64,000 nucleotides of DNA from Saccharibacillus sacchari DSM 19268 (GTDB lineage: Bacteria; Bacillota; Bacilli; Paenibacillales; Paenibacillaceae): NCBI RefSeq assembly GCF_000585395.1, contig NZ_KK073875.1, positions 845,311 to 909,310 of the forward strand. Reading direction: 5' to 3'. Numbering within the stretch: the first letter of the stretch is position 1; every line of letters starts with the position of its first letter. The notes beneath the pieces are model-generated. The model was given only the letters and a program-made list of their open reading frames with translations, was not told where the DNA came from and did not search any database. This document shows, piece by piece, positions 35,046-43,407 of this stretch. Position numbers and translations under genes: made by a program.

Positions 35046-35627
35046 TTATTGGGCGTCGAGGCCGTAGTTTTTGCACAAAGCGGCAAGACCGCCCGCAAAT
35101 CCGGAACCGATCGCCTGAAACTTCCAATCGTTGCCTTGACGGTATAGTTCGCAGATGACAACGGCCGTCTCGACCGAAAATTCTTCGCCCAAGTCGTAAC
35201 GCAGCACTTCGCGGTTGTCGCTGGAGTCTACCACGCGAACGAAAGCGTTGGAGACTTGTCCGAAGTTCTGCGCGCGAGCTTCGGCATCGTGAATCGTAAC
35301 CGTAATGCCCAGACGCGTGATGTTCGGAGGAACCAGGGAGAAGTCTACGATAATTTGCTCGTCGTCGCCTTCGCCTTCGCCCGTGCGGTTATCGCCGGTG
35401 TGCTCCACTGCGCCGTTAGGCGTTTTCGGGTTGTTATAGAAGACGAAGTCTTCAATCCCCTTCGCGCGACCGTCTTCATGAAGCAAGAACACCGAAGCAT
35501 CCAGGTCGTAATCGGCGCCGCTGCTGTATTTGTTCGTATCCCAGCCAAGGCCGATTACAACTTTTTGCAGGCCCGGGTTTGTTTTGGTGAGGTCGATCCG
35601 TTGTCCTTTGGATAAGCTGATTGTCAT
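35046..35627 (-). CDS. TerD-family calcium-binding stress protein
   Basis: Soluble beta-sandwich protein of 193 residues, standard TerD length. [20 protein letters not shown] opens the protein; DLDASVFLL and [15 protein letters not shown] supply the two-site calcium motif; [20 protein letters not shown] is the family strand. It has an HEDGRAKG loop after the first calcium strand. GGAGGA precedes ATG 35627. It is nearly colinear with the neighbouring TerD genes, so the set arose by tandem duplication. Confidence 0.93.
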   Translation of the reverse strand: MTISLSKGQRIDLTKTNPGLQKVVIGLGWDTNKYSSGADYDLDASVFLLHEDGRAKGIEDFVFYNNPKTPNGAVEHTGDNRTGEGEGDDEQIIVDFSLVPPNITRLGITVTIHDAEARAQNFGQVSNAFVRVVDSSDNREVLRYDLGEEFSVETAVVICELYRQGNDWKFQAIGSGFAGGLAALCKNYGLDAQ

Positions 35628-35682
35628 GATAATTTCCTCCGTTTCCATTGTTGAAAAGTTAAATGGCATCCATAATGACGAC

Positions 35683-35713
35683 CGAAGGCCGTCTATGTAA
35701 AAGACGGCCTTCG
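35683..35713. other. 12-bp perfect hairpin in the terD intergenic space
   Basis: CGAAGGCCGTCT (35683-35694) and AGACGGCCTTCG (35702-35713) with a 7-nt loop, no T run. It lies between two terD genes and could be an RNA processing or stability site that sets their relative levels. Confidence 0.6.
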
Positions 35714-35804
35714 AGTTTGAATCTTGAAGCCCTGTTTAGCTTGTCTCCGACTCATGTATGGTTACGTTTCGCTGAGACAAGTTCATATTTTGGACTGTTT
35801 TAAA

Positions 35805-36386
35805 TTAATTGACTGCCAGTCCGAAGTCGCGTACAAGACCTTCCAGACCGTTTTGGTAACCGCTGCCTACAGCGCTGAATTTCCACTCGCCGCTGTGACG
35901 GTACAGTTCAGCAACCACGATTGCCGTTTCGACCGAGAAGTCTTCGCCCAGATCGTAGCGGATCAGCTCTTCGTTCGTTTCTTCGTTCACGATACGCACG
36001 AATGCGTTCGAGACTTGACCGAAGTTTTGCGAACGGCCGGCGCCGTCGTGAATCGTGATGCAGAACGATACTTTTTCGACTTCGGCAGGCACGCTAGCCA
36101 GTTCGACAGTCAATTGCTCATCGTCGCCTTCGCCTTCGCCCGTGCGGTTGTCACCCGTATGTACAACCGAACCGTTGCCGTTTTTCGGGTTGTTATAGAA
36201 AATGAAATCCGTGTCGGCCGTTACTTTGCCGTTAGCGCCGAGCAGGAATGCGGAAGCGTCAAGGTCGAAGTCGGCGCCGCCGTCGTATTTATTCGTATCC
36301 CAACCCAGACCGATCAGAACTTTTTTCAGACCGGGGTTTGTTTTTGTCAGATCGACTTTTTGACCTTTGGATAAGCTGATTGCCAT
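35805..36386 (-). CDS. terD: TerD-family calcium-binding stress protein
   Basis: Protein of 193 residues and the most canonical TerD here: [54 protein letters not shown] and [20 protein letters not shown]. The acidic clusters are intact, so two calcium ions should bind. GAAGGAA lies before the ATG. It is closest to the 35046-35627 protein. A 12-bp hairpin separates those two genes. Confidence 0.94.
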   Translation of the reverse strand: MAISLSKGQKVDLTKTNPGLKKVLIGLGWDTNKYDGGADFDLDASAFLLGANGKVTADTDFIFYNNPKNGNGSVVHTGDNRTGEGEGDDEQLTVELASVPAEVEKVSFCITIHDGAGRSQNFGQVSNAFVRIVNEETNEELIRYDLGEDFSVETAIVVAELYRHSGEWKFSAVGSGYQNGLEGLVRDFGLAVN

Positions 36387-36437
36387 GTTAAATTCCTTCT
36401 TTCGTTTGGTTTTGGGTGAAGCTTGAATACAGACGGA

Positions 36438-37037
36438 TTAGCTGTAACGACGTGCAAGCAGATCGATATGGGGAGCTTGCGCGCCTTCGCCGATCGCGCT
36501 GAACTTCCATTCTCCGTTATGGCGATAAATCTCGCCGACCAGCAGCGCCGTCATACCCGAGTAGTCATCAGTCAGATTGAAACGAATCAATTCGCGACCG
36601 CTGCCCGATTCAAATACCCGAATGAAGGCCGAACGGATCATGCCGAAGTGCTGTTTGCGCGCTTCGCAGTCGTAGATGTTCACGACGGCAAGCAGGCGAT
36701 GCACATCAGCCGGCACGGCGGACAGATCGATATGAATCTGCTCGTCGTCTCCGTCTCCCGCTCCCGTCAGGTTATCTCCGCCGTGCACGACGGAACCGTT
36801 CGGGCTTTGCAGGTTATGGAAGCAGACGACATGTTTGCCGTTCGTCAGCTTGCCCTGTTCACTCAGCAGCAGCACCGACGCATCGCAGTCGATGTTCGCT
36901 GCCTTCTTCTTCATGCCGAACAGACCGCGGCTTTCCGACTCGGCTGGGTCCCAGCCCAATCCGACCGTAATCTTCGACAGGCCGGCATTCCCTTTCGTCA
37001 GATCGACTTTCTGACCTTTTACCAAAGAAATTGTCAT
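36438..37037 (-). CDS. TerD-family protein, divergent member
   Basis: Protein of 199 residues. [20 protein letters not shown] and GDNLTGAGDGDDEQI match TerD, but there is an insert, SRGLFGMKKKAANI, before CDASVLLL, and the C-terminal end (GAQAPHIDLLARRYS) differs from the others. It is the first gene of the terD-terC-module transcript. A palindrome overlaps its putative -10. Function is probably calcium-dependent stress signalling with TerC at the membrane. Confidence 0.9.
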   Translation of the reverse strand: MTISLVKGQKVDLTKGNAGLSKITVGLGWDPAESESRGLFGMKKKAANIDCDASVLLLSEQGKLTNGKHVVCFHNLQSPNGSVVHGGDNLTGAGDGDDEQIHIDLSAVPADVHRLLAVVNIYDCEARKQHFGMIRSAFIRVFESGSGRELIRFNLTDDYSGMTALLVGEIYRHNGEWKFSAIGEGAQAPHIDLLARRYS

Positions 37038-37115
37038 TGCTGTCTATTGCCCTCCCAATTGGAATGGTGTGATAGAAGCCTGCTTGAATTGCATCGCCTG
37101 GTTCAAACTGGACGT

Positions 37116-37162
37116 AATTCAAGATACCTTGAATTATACCCGCTCTCCGGGTTACAAAACAA
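37116..37162 (-). promoter_or_regulatory. Promoter and palindromic operator of the terD operon
   Basis: On the minus strand TTGTTT (37157-37162), 18 bp, TATAAT (37133-37138). The palindrome AATTCAAG-ATAC-CTTGAATT (37116-37135) overlaps the end of the -10 and the expected start point, and another CTTGAATT half-site lies at 37083-37090. This is the layout of a repressor site; the regulator is not identified. Confidence 0.6.
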
Positions 37163-37265
37163 CTTTGCTTCGTGCGGACGAACCGCTTTCGATTGTCCTT
37201 GCCTGGCCGCATGGTATAGGTATACGCCGCAAGATTCGGCAGGTTTCGTATTTACGCTGTCCTTT

Positions 37266-37311
37266 GAAAAAAACCTCCGGCTCCGACCGCAAAACGGACA
37301 AGCCGGAGGTT
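37266..37311 (-). terminator. Terminator of the VWA-terB operon
   Basis: AACCTCCGGCT (37272-37282) and AGCCGGAGGTT (37301-37311) with a run of seven T on the minus strand. It separates VWA-terB from the downstream terD operon, so the Ter region has at least two transcripts. Confidence 0.88.
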
Positions 37312-37359
37312 CTTCCTCCATTTTAACTCGCAATGAATAACGCTGTGTCAAATGCGGTC

Positions 37360-37806
37360 TTACAGACCGAATTCGCCCGGTTGCAGATTCAGTACGTTGC
37401 AGATATCGCGTACCGCCGCTTTTTCCAGATCGTCGAAGTCGCCGTCGGCCGCGCCGATCGCGCAGCATACGCCTACGATGACGCGGCCTACTTCCGGCTT
37501 CGATTTGAATTTGGCAATCGTGCGGAGCGCTTCCTGCTTGCCGACCATTACGTCAAATTCCATGTTTCCCGCGAAATGGTTGAAGCGGTCGATGACTTCG
37601 CTCATGTTGAACACTTTAAGCTGTTCGTTGCGGCCGATATAACCCGCCATTTTTTGCTTTTCCGTTGCGTCGATCGTGCCGTCGGCTACCGATACGATTG
37701 CGCAGCCTGCCACGATCGCGTCCATCAGATCCTTATTTTTGAACCGACCTACCTGATCCTGCAAACCTGTCTTCGTCTTGTTCAACCAGCTTTGAAACGA
37801 ACTCAT
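37360..37806 (-). CDS. terB: TerB-family protein
   Basis: Helical soluble protein of 148 residues, typical for TerB. The two acidic half-motifs SVADGTIDATEKQK and AIGAADGDFDDLEKAAV are the known metal-binding repeats of TerB, and the helix KVFNMSEVIDRFNHFAGNME links them. TerB is proposed to connect membrane TerC to cytoplasmic partners. It follows the VWA gene by 87 bp and is closed by a strong terminator. Confidence 0.93.
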   Translation of the reverse strand: MSSFQSWLNKTKTGLQDQVGRFKNKDLMDAIVAGCAIVSVADGTIDATEKQKMAGYIGRNEQLKVFNMSEVIDRFNHFAGNMEFDVMVGKQEALRTIAKFKSKPEVGRVIVGVCCAIGAADGDFDDLEKAAVRDICNVLNLQPGEFGL

Positions 37807-37893
37807 CGCATGCGCCTCCGTTTTATATAAAATGGTTGGAACTTCGCTTTTATTCTAAGATGCCGCTTGCTTCTGTTGTAACCTCAGTATAAC

Positions 37894-38652
37894 TCATTTA
37901 ATCAGCGATTTCTCCTTCGCCGCTTTCAGCCAGTCCGGGAACTCGCCGAGCAGCCGGTCGTACAACTCCTCGTCGGAGATTTTCTTGAGGTCATTGACCT
38001 GGAAAAAGTTCGCGTTATCGATCAGGCGGCCGTCCAGATCATCCAACTGCTTGAGGAACTGGAAGTTCTCGCGGCCTACGCCGACAAACTGCCAAAAGAT
38101 TCCGAGTCTCGACGTTTGGCGGACGATTTCGGCGGCGCGGTCCGCATCGAAGCAATTGCCGTCGGTCACGAAAATGACGTAAACCGGTTCTTCCTCGACC
38201 CGTTTCGCATTGACCGTTACCTTGCCTTTTCCGAGTCCGAACAGCCCTTTTTTCACGCTGGTCGCGCCGGGAAAATAAAAGTCGGCGATCCGCTGCATGA
38301 CGCCCGCGTAATTCGTTCCGTTTTCCAACGGATAATTGGGACGAATCTGGCGGCTGACGAACTCGTAGAAGTTGTCTTTCTGAATTTCGCCGACTTCGTA
38401 ATCTTTGACGCCGAACAGGAAGACGTCAGCCGCTCCGTTGTCGTCGAAGTTCATCCCCAGCCCCAATGTACGTTCGCAGACCGCTTGCACGATGCCGTTC
38501 GAGAACAGGCCTGTCATCGAACCGGAAATGTCGAGCGCCAATGCAACTTTTGCACGCTGATTCCCCAGCCCTCTTTTATCCAGCGAGATCGTCGCCGTCT
38601 TGGAGAGACTGATCAGATTTTCTTCTGCCTTTTTACGCAAATCGATACTCAT
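37894..38652 (-). CDS. VWA-domain protein of the Ter system (TerF/TerY-like)
   Basis: Protein of 252 residues made essentially of one von Willebrand factor A domain. The MIDAS motif is ALALDISGSMTGLFSNG (DxSxS), with further metal-site residues in NGTNYAGVM and VIFVTDGNCFD. In Ter systems such proteins bind metal-dependent partners, often TerD. It is the first gene of the VWA-terB operon. The end DWLKAAKEKSLIK is basic. Confidence 0.9.
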   Translation of the reverse strand: MSIDLRKKAEENLISLSKTATISLDKRGLGNQRAKVALALDISGSMTGLFSNGIVQAVCERTLGLGMNFDDNGAADVFLFGVKDYEVGEIQKDNFYEFVSRQIRPNYPLENGTNYAGVMQRIADFYFPGATSVKKGLFGLGKGKVTVNAKRVEEEPVYVIFVTDGNCFDADRAAEIVRQTSRLGIFWQFVGVGRENFQFLKQLDDLDGRLIDNANFFQVNDLKKISDEELYDRLLGEFPDWLKAAKEKSLIK

Positions 38653-38716
38653 GTGTACATCCCCTTTTCGCCTTTGCCTCTCACTCTAACATTGCAGGGG
38701 TTTTTCTAAAAGGAAT

Positions 38717-40000
38717 TTATTGGACGCTGTCTTCTGTATGGTTGCGAACTGCAAAGTGGCGCCGCACCGCAATTCCGATGACAAAAGCCAGTAACGACAT
38801 GCCGCCCGCATACACATACAAGTTGACGATTCCGATCATTTCCGCCAACTTTGCCATGCCCAAAAGCGATGCGCAGAATATAAGATTAAGCACCGTCGCC
38901 TGCGCGGACAGCACTTTGGGCAGTTCTTCCTCGCTTGCGCTTTGCTGAATCAATGTGCGGCGCGAGATCATAGACAACTCCGCGAACGGCCCCATGATCA
39001 GAACTAACAATAGGGCAATAGAAGGTGAAGCGGTCTGGGCATAAACGAGCGTGATCGCCGCGTAACCGAAAATTCCGGCCAGCATGGAGTCGAATAGACG
39101 CCGTTGGAACTTTTTGACCAAAGCGACGACGAGGATTCCGCCCAGCACGGCACCCGCAAAATACGAAGCATTGATGAATCCCCACCATTCTTCGCCCTGT
39201 CCCAATGCTTCTTGAACAAATAGTAGCGTAAACGCGCCGACCCAGACCGAACCGCCCAACATATCGATCGAGTCGATCAGCGTCAGGGCACGCAGCTTCC
39301 GGCTGCGACCGATCAACTTCCACCCTTCAAGCAAAGCTTCGCGACGTGTTCCGGTTGTGCGGGCATCGGCAGACTGATCGCTTTCAATGCCGTCAGCTGC
39401 TGCCGACGTCCGGCCTTCGAGCCGCTCGCGCCGCGAAGGCTGCCGAATCAGCGCTGTGAATACGAAGGCTGCGGCATACAGCACAAAAGCAATCCCCATC
39501 ACCCGAGGGGCACCGGCGAACGCCACAAGAACCCCGCTAATTCCCCAGCCTGCAAACTGAACCGTCTGGTCGCTGACCGAAATCAGTCCGTTAGCCCGCA
39601 TCAGCCAATCCTTTTCGACGAGACGCGGAACTAAAGCATTACGCACGGGCGTCGTCCATCCATCGAGAAAAGACATGAGGAACACCAATGTAAACACGAC
39701 AAATAGTGAAGGCAGACCTTCAGCAGACTGCAAATACCAAGCCAACGCGGCAAAAAAGAGCAATTGGCCGCCCTGCGATAACAGCATCAGGCGCGGCAGG
39801 CGAAACTTGCGCAGCATAAGCGGTGCCAAAAAGCCGCTGATGATCTGCGAAAAAATACGGAAAAAGGGCACCAGAATGGTTGAAACAACCGATTCCGTGC
39901 CTTGGAGAACGAGTACGGTCAACGCCGTCACGTATAAAATATCGGCCGCATTGGACATCGTTTGCGACGACCACAGCCAATAGAAAGAATGTTTTTTCAT
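38717..40000 (-). CDS. MFS transporter
   Basis: Major facilitator permease of 427 residues with about twelve membrane helices; a long charged loop in the middle (about 185-225) follows helix six. It resembles the enterobactin-exporter/macrolide-efflux-like group common in Bacilli (DGWTTPVRNALVPRLVEKDW is a typical motif A-like loop region). Substrate unknown. ATG 40000 has AGGAG 9 nt upstream; a longer frame lacks support. A DUF457 gene lies 65 bp upstream in the same direction and may be cotranscribed. Confidence 0.88.
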   Translation of the reverse strand: MKKHSFYWLWSSQTMSNAADILYVTALTVLVLQGTESVVSTILVPFFRIFSQIISGFLAPLMLRKFRLPRLMLLSQGGQLLFFAALAWYLQSAEGLPSLFVVFTLVFLMSFLDGWTTPVRNALVPRLVEKDWLMRANGLISVSDQTVQFAGWGISGVLVAFAGAPRVMGIAFVLYAAAFVFTALIRQPSRRERLEGRTSAAADGIESDQSADARTTGTRREALLEGWKLIGRSRKLRALTLIDSIDMLGGSVWVGAFTLLFVQEALGQGEEWWGFINASYFAGAVLGGILVVALVKKFQRRLFDSMLAGIFGYAAITLVYAQTASPSIALLLVLIMGPFAELSMISRRTLIQQSASEEELPKVLSAQATVLNLIFCASLLGMAKLAEMIGIVNLYVYAGGMSLLAFVIGIAVRRHFAVRNHTEDSVQ

Positions 40001-40065
40001 GAATGGATTCTCCTGTCGAAACTTCAATATGAAAATGTCAAAGAACAATTAACCTCTTTGCCGAT

Positions 40066-40812
40066 TCAAGCTGTCCATTGGAGGTACAAGCGTGCGCCAT
40101 ACTCGATCAGTCGGATGCCGAACACGGCGGCAAACAGAATGATCGTGATCCAGATTCCGATTCGTTCAATCCGCTTTCCGGACTTCTTGCCTGTTGTCAT
40201 AATCGCAAAACGAATCTTCCATTTTAATGGAGGAAGAGGTCGAATGCCGTTCTTGCTCAGCGAATCGCAAATCAGATGCAACGCGTAACCCATACCTCCG
40301 GCAAGCCAAATTGAAGGGCCGTGCGAGGCGGTCAAGCCGTATAAAAGCAGCGTCCAGGCCGCTGTTGCGTAAAAGGTATGCGTAATGCCCCGATGCGGAG
40401 CCAGAGAAAAGACGATCAATAAAATGCCGCCCATGCGATTCCAGGGAGCGTAATTTTCTCCCAGCACGATGACGGCTAACCCGATCAGTACGAACGCGCC
40501 TTTGCGCAGTGCCTGCTCGGGCAGAAACATGGCGACGACCGCGATCGCGGCCAACACGCTGTTCCAGGGCTGTTCGATCGGCGCGTAAAACAATAACGCT
40601 GCGGCAATCAGCAGCATCGCCGACTGCAAAATACGCAGCAACCGATCCGGCAAAGCGCGAGTCACCAAGATCGAGTTGGGATGATCGATATCCGGCAGCA
40701 GCGAGCTGATGCCTGCGATCGCGACTGCCCCGAACGTCACGGGCGCGCCGGTCAATGCCAATAGGGATAGCGAGACGCCGGTCCCTATGATGAAGTGAGC
40801 CTTTCCCATCAT
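40066..40812 (-). CDS. YdjM/DUF457-family membrane-bound metal-dependent hydrolase
   Basis: Membrane protein of 248 residues. The conserved histidines and aspartates are in MMGKAHFIIGTGVSLSL (His near residue 6), SLLPDIDHPNSIL, HRGITHTFYATA and GYALHLICDSLSKNGI; this is the phospholipase C/P1-like fold of the YdjM family, where members were annotated as metal-dependent hydrolases. Several hydrophobic segments place it in the cytoplasmic membrane. Substrate unknown. E. coli YdjM is LexA-controlled; no LexA box was found here. Confidence 0.86.
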   Translation of the reverse strand: MMGKAHFIIGTGVSLSLLALTGAPVTFGAVAIAGISSLLPDIDHPNSILVTRALPDRLLRILQSAMLLIAAALLFYAPIEQPWNSVLAAIAVVAMFLPEQALRKGAFVLIGLAVIVLGENYAPWNRMGGILLIVFSLAPHRGITHTFYATAAWTLLLYGLTASHGPSIWLAGGMGYALHLICDSLSKNGIRPLPPLKWKIRFAIMTTGKKSGKRIERIGIWITIILFAAVFGIRLIEYGARLYLQWTA

Positions 40813-41171
40813 AGTCTTGGTTGTCCTTTCTTCTTGTCGCCAGCTACAGCTTCAATCAGCTTCCCCATATGGAAACATTCATGAAGCTATATAGGGTTGG
40901 GATGCTCACAGGGAATTTGTTATTCTCCGAAAAATTCAAGAATACGTTTACTCTTACAACGGAAACACGCTCCTTGGAACCTTTGATTTATTTAAAACCT
41001 TTTGGCAAAGTTTATGTATATTTTGCTGCTCCAATCATATCACAGCGGTGTTCGCATCTCAATACGAACACCGCATTTTCGCGAACGAATATTCGGGGAT
41101 TTTTTACGGGTTGATCCGGGCAAAAAATCGCGATGCAGCACATTCTTATTTGTATCGCGCGCAACAAATTT
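40813..41171. other. Intergenic region with an orphan terminator-like hairpin
   Basis: No accepted gene. GCGGTGTTCG (41045-41054) and CGAACACCGC (41065-41074) form a perfect 10-bp stem followed by ATTTTC on the plus strand, yet no plus-strand gene lies upstream. A 97-codon frame (40821-41114) runs through the hairpin, has no ribosome site and was rejected. A short untranslated RNA ending at the hairpin is possible. Confidence 0.4.
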
Positions 41172-41188
41172 GTGCTATACTATAGCAC
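41172..41188 (+). promoter_or_regulatory. Palindrome over the -10 of the que leader
   Basis: GTGCTATA-C-TATAGCAC is an 8-bp-armed palindrome that contains TATACT (41176-41181), the best -10 before the preQ1 leader. No good -35 stands at 17 bp (TTGTAT lies at 20 bp). Symmetry suggests a protein-binding site on the promoter. Confidence 0.45.
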
Positions 41189-41259
41189 GCCGCGGAGTAA
41201 TTTTGCTTCACGGCGCACAGTTGCATAGACGAAGAGACTCCGTACTTTTCCAGTACGGG

Positions 41260-41293
41260 AGAGGTTCGAGAACTCCCTCTATAAAAAACTAAT
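41260..41293 (+). promoter_or_regulatory. preQ1-I riboswitch aptamer
   Basis: AGAGGTTCGAG (41260-41270), CCCTCT (41275-41280) and the A-rich tail ATAAAAAACTAA (41281-41292) match the compact class I preQ1 aptamer: a P1 helix AGAGG/CCTCT and an A-rich strand that docks in its minor groove. A separate hairpin, CCGTACT/AGTACGG, stands just upstream. It precedes queC by about 160 nt, in keeping with feedback by the pathway product preQ1. Confidence 0.93.
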
Positions 41294-41408
41294 CGCTGCC
41301 CCGCCGATATCGAGGCTTTTTCGGCGTATTCAAAGCGCGATCCTGCGACCTGAGTGACAAGTACGCCCAAAATCGGTCGTCAGCTGTTTTTTACCGGCAA
41401 GTTCCTGG

Positions 41409-41450
41409 ACCTCTTTCCTTCCCATTTCATGAAGAAGAAAGAGGTTTTTT
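41409..41450 (+). terminator. Terminator/SD-sequestering hairpin of the que riboswitch
   Basis: ACCTCTTTC (41409-41417) pairs perfectly with GAAAGAGGT (41437-41445) and is followed by six T. The 3' arm contains AAAGAGG, the ribosome site for queC ATG 41453, so the same hairpin could stop transcription and hide the SD. AGAGGT of the aptamer P1 (41260-41265) is complementary to ACCTCT of the 5' arm (41409-41414), a possible antiterminator pairing when ligand is absent. Confidence 0.8.
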
Positions 41451-41452
41451 GC

Positions 41453-42115
41453 ATGCTTAAAAACGAAAAAGCGGTCGTCGTATTCAGCGGCGGTCAAGAC
41501 AGCACCACCTGCCTGTTCTGGGCGAAGCAAACGTTCGCTGAAGTTCAGGCGGTCACGTTCGATTACGGACAACGCCACAAATTGGAGATACAATGCGCGC
41601 GAGCCATCGCCGAGGAGCTGGACGTCAAGCATACGGTGCTCGACATGAGCCTGCTTAATCAATTGGCTCCCAATGCGCTGACCCGGGACGATATCGAAAT
41701 CACGCAAGAAGAAGGCGAGCTGCCGAGCACGTTCGTGGAAGGCCGCAATTTGCTTTTCCTGAGCTTTGCCGCCATTCTCGCCAAAACGTCAGGCGCGCGC
41801 CATATCGTTACCGGCGTCTGCGAAACGGATTTCAGCGGTTATCCGGACTGCCGGGACACGTTCGTCAAGTCGCTCGACGTCACCTTGAACCTCGCCATGG
41901 ATTATCCTTTCGTGATCCATACCCCGCTCATGTGGCTCGACAAAGCGGAAACTTGGGGATTGGCCGACGAACTGGGCGCTTTCGACTTCGTGCGCGAGCG
42001 CACGCTGACCTGCTACAACGGCGTGATCGGCGACGGCTGCGGACAATGCCCGGCCTGCCAGCTGCGACGCGCCGGCCTGGAAAAATATCTTACGGAACGG
42101 AAGGCAAGCGTATGA
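41453..42115 (+). CDS. queC: 7-cyano-7-deazaguanine (preQ0) synthase QueC
   Basis: ATP-dependent enzyme of 220 residues converting 7-carboxy-7-deazaguanine to preQ0 with ammonia. The PP-loop is [16 protein letters not shown] near the N-terminus; four zinc cysteines close the protein in [23 protein letters not shown] 41453 is selected because it begins the conserved [13 protein letters not shown] and has AAAGAGG at 8 nt; an upstream ATG is inside the terminator hairpin. The stop overlaps queD by ATGA. Confidence 0.96.
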   Translation: MLKNEKAVVVFSGGQDSTTCLFWAKQTFAEVQAVTFDYGQRHKLEIQCARAIAEELDVKHTVLDMSLLNQLAPNALTRDDIEITQEEGELPSTFVEGRNLLFLSFAAILAKTSGARHIVTGVCETDFSGYPDCRDTFVKSLDVTLNLAMDYPFVIHTPLMWLDKAETWGLADELGAFDFVRERTLTCYNGVIGDGCGQCPACQLRRAGLEKYLTERKASV

Positions 42116-42615
42116 GCGGACACAATCGCGAAACACGCCAACCGGGACCTTTTCATATCGTGCAGCAGCTTCAAGTCTTCGGACAAGACATCACGGGCGA
42201 GCAGCTTCGCTACCATCGCAAACGCGTGTTGGTGAGCAAGTCGTTCACGTTCGATGCCGCCCATCACCTGCACGACTACGAGGGCAAATGCAAAAACCTG
42301 CACGGACATACGTATGAAGTCGTGTTCGGCATCTCGGGATTTCCTTCGTCCAACGGGATCGCTGTGGATTTCGGCGAGATCAAAAGCATTTGGAAAGAAC
42401 GCATCGAAACCTATCTGGATCACCGTTACCTGAACGAGACGCTTCCGCTGATGAATACGACAGCGGAAAACATGGTGGTCTGGATTTACGAACAGATGGA
42501 ACAAGCGCTGACGTCGGATGCTTATGCGGCACTCGGCGCGCGTACGGAGTTTGTCCGGCTGTTCGAAACGCCGACGTCGTACGCGGAAGCCAGACGGGAG
42601 TGGATGGAAGAATGA
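42112..42615 (+). CDS. queD: 6-carboxytetrahydropterin synthase QueD
   Basis: Zinc enzyme of 167 residues converting dihydroneopterin triphosphate to 6-carboxy-tetrahydropterin. The catalytic and zinc residues are in [19 protein letters not shown] (Cys of the C-x3-H core), LHGHTYEV and [10 protein letters not shown]. It carries an N-terminal extension of about 35 residues ([20 protein letters not shown]) before the normal QueD start. ATG 42112 overlaps the queC stop, and its own stop overlaps queE by ATGA, so the three genes are translationally coupled. Confidence 0.95.
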   Translation: MSGHNRETRQPGPFHIVQQLQVFGQDITGEQLRYHRKRVLVSKSFTFDAAHHLHDYEGKCKNLHGHTYEVVFGISGFPSSNGIAVDFGEIKSIWKERIETYLDHRYLNETLPLMNTTAENMVVWIYEQMEQALTSDAYAALGARTEFVRLFETPTSYAEARREWMEE

Positions 42616-43364
42616 GCGAGTCCTCCAACCATCCGTCCGTCCGCCCGATCCCCGTGCTCGAAGTGTTCGGCCCGACGATCCAAGGCGAAGGCATGGCGAT
42701 CGGACGTAAAACGATGTTCGTCCGCACCGCAGGCTGCGATTACCGCTGCTCGTGGTGCGACTCCAAGTTCACCTGGGACGGCAGCGCCAAAGACGAGATC
42801 CGCATGCTTTCCGCCGACGAGATCGTTACGGAGCTTTTCGCGATCGGCGGAGACACGTTCGATCACGTCACCATTTCCGGCGGCAATCCCCTTCTGCTTC
42901 CGCAGATCGCGCTGCTCACGCAGCGATTGCACGAGAAAAACATCCGCATCGCCGTCGAAACGCAAGGATCCCGCTGGCAGGATTGGCTGGTTCGCATCGA
43001 CGAGGTGACGCTGTCGCCCAAGCCCCCGAGCTCCGGCATGGAAACGGACTTCGAAGCGCTGGACGACATCGTTTCCCGTCTGCGCGAGGCTTCCGGCCGA
43101 CGCGACCTGTGCATCAAGATCGTCATCTTCGACGAAGACGATCTGACGTACGCGCGCGGCGTGCATAAGCGCTACCCGGGTATTCCGTTCATTTTGCAAA
43201 CCGGAAATCCTCAAGTATCGCATGAATCCGACGACCACGTCGCTTCCCTGCTGAACCGTTACGAATGGTTGATCGGGCGATTGTCCGAGCTTGCCGACCT
43301 CAAAAACGCCCGCGCGCTTCCGCAGCTGCATACGCTCGTATGGGGCAATAAGCGCGGCGTATAG
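42612..43364 (+). CDS. queE: 7-carboxy-7-deazaguanine synthase QueE
   Basis: Radical SAM enzyme of 250 residues that rearranges 6-carboxy-tetrahydropterin to 7-carboxy-7-deazaguanine. The cluster-binding CxxxCxxC is in AGCDYRCSWCDSKF, close to the N-terminal EVFGPTIQGEGMAIGRKTMF substrate loop; the GGNPLL motif (SAM binding) is at about 93-99. It has a cytosolic Firmicute-type length. It overlaps queD by 4 nt and is followed by queF 43 bp on. Confidence 0.96.
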   Translation: MSESSNHPSVRPIPVLEVFGPTIQGEGMAIGRKTMFVRTAGCDYRCSWCDSKFTWDGSAKDEIRMLSADEIVTELFAIGGDTFDHVTISGGNPLLLPQIALLTQRLHEKNIRIAVETQGSRWQDWLVRIDEVTLSPKPPSSGMETDFEALDDIVSRLREASGRRDLCIKIVIFDEDDLTYARGVHKRYPGIPFILQTGNPQVSHESDDHVASLLNRYEWLIGRLSELADLKNARALPQLHTLVWGNKRGV

Positions 43365-43407
43365 ATTCGTTCGACCTTACTTTTTTCATATAAAAGGAGA
43401 CTGACAC

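Noticed and set aside
41084-41097. LexA box CGAACGAATATTCG
   Set aside because: One half-site is altered (ATTCG) and no damage gene lies in position; probably chance.
40821-41114. 97-codon plus-strand frame upstream of the que leader
   Set aside because: Runs through a perfect hairpin and has no ribosome site.
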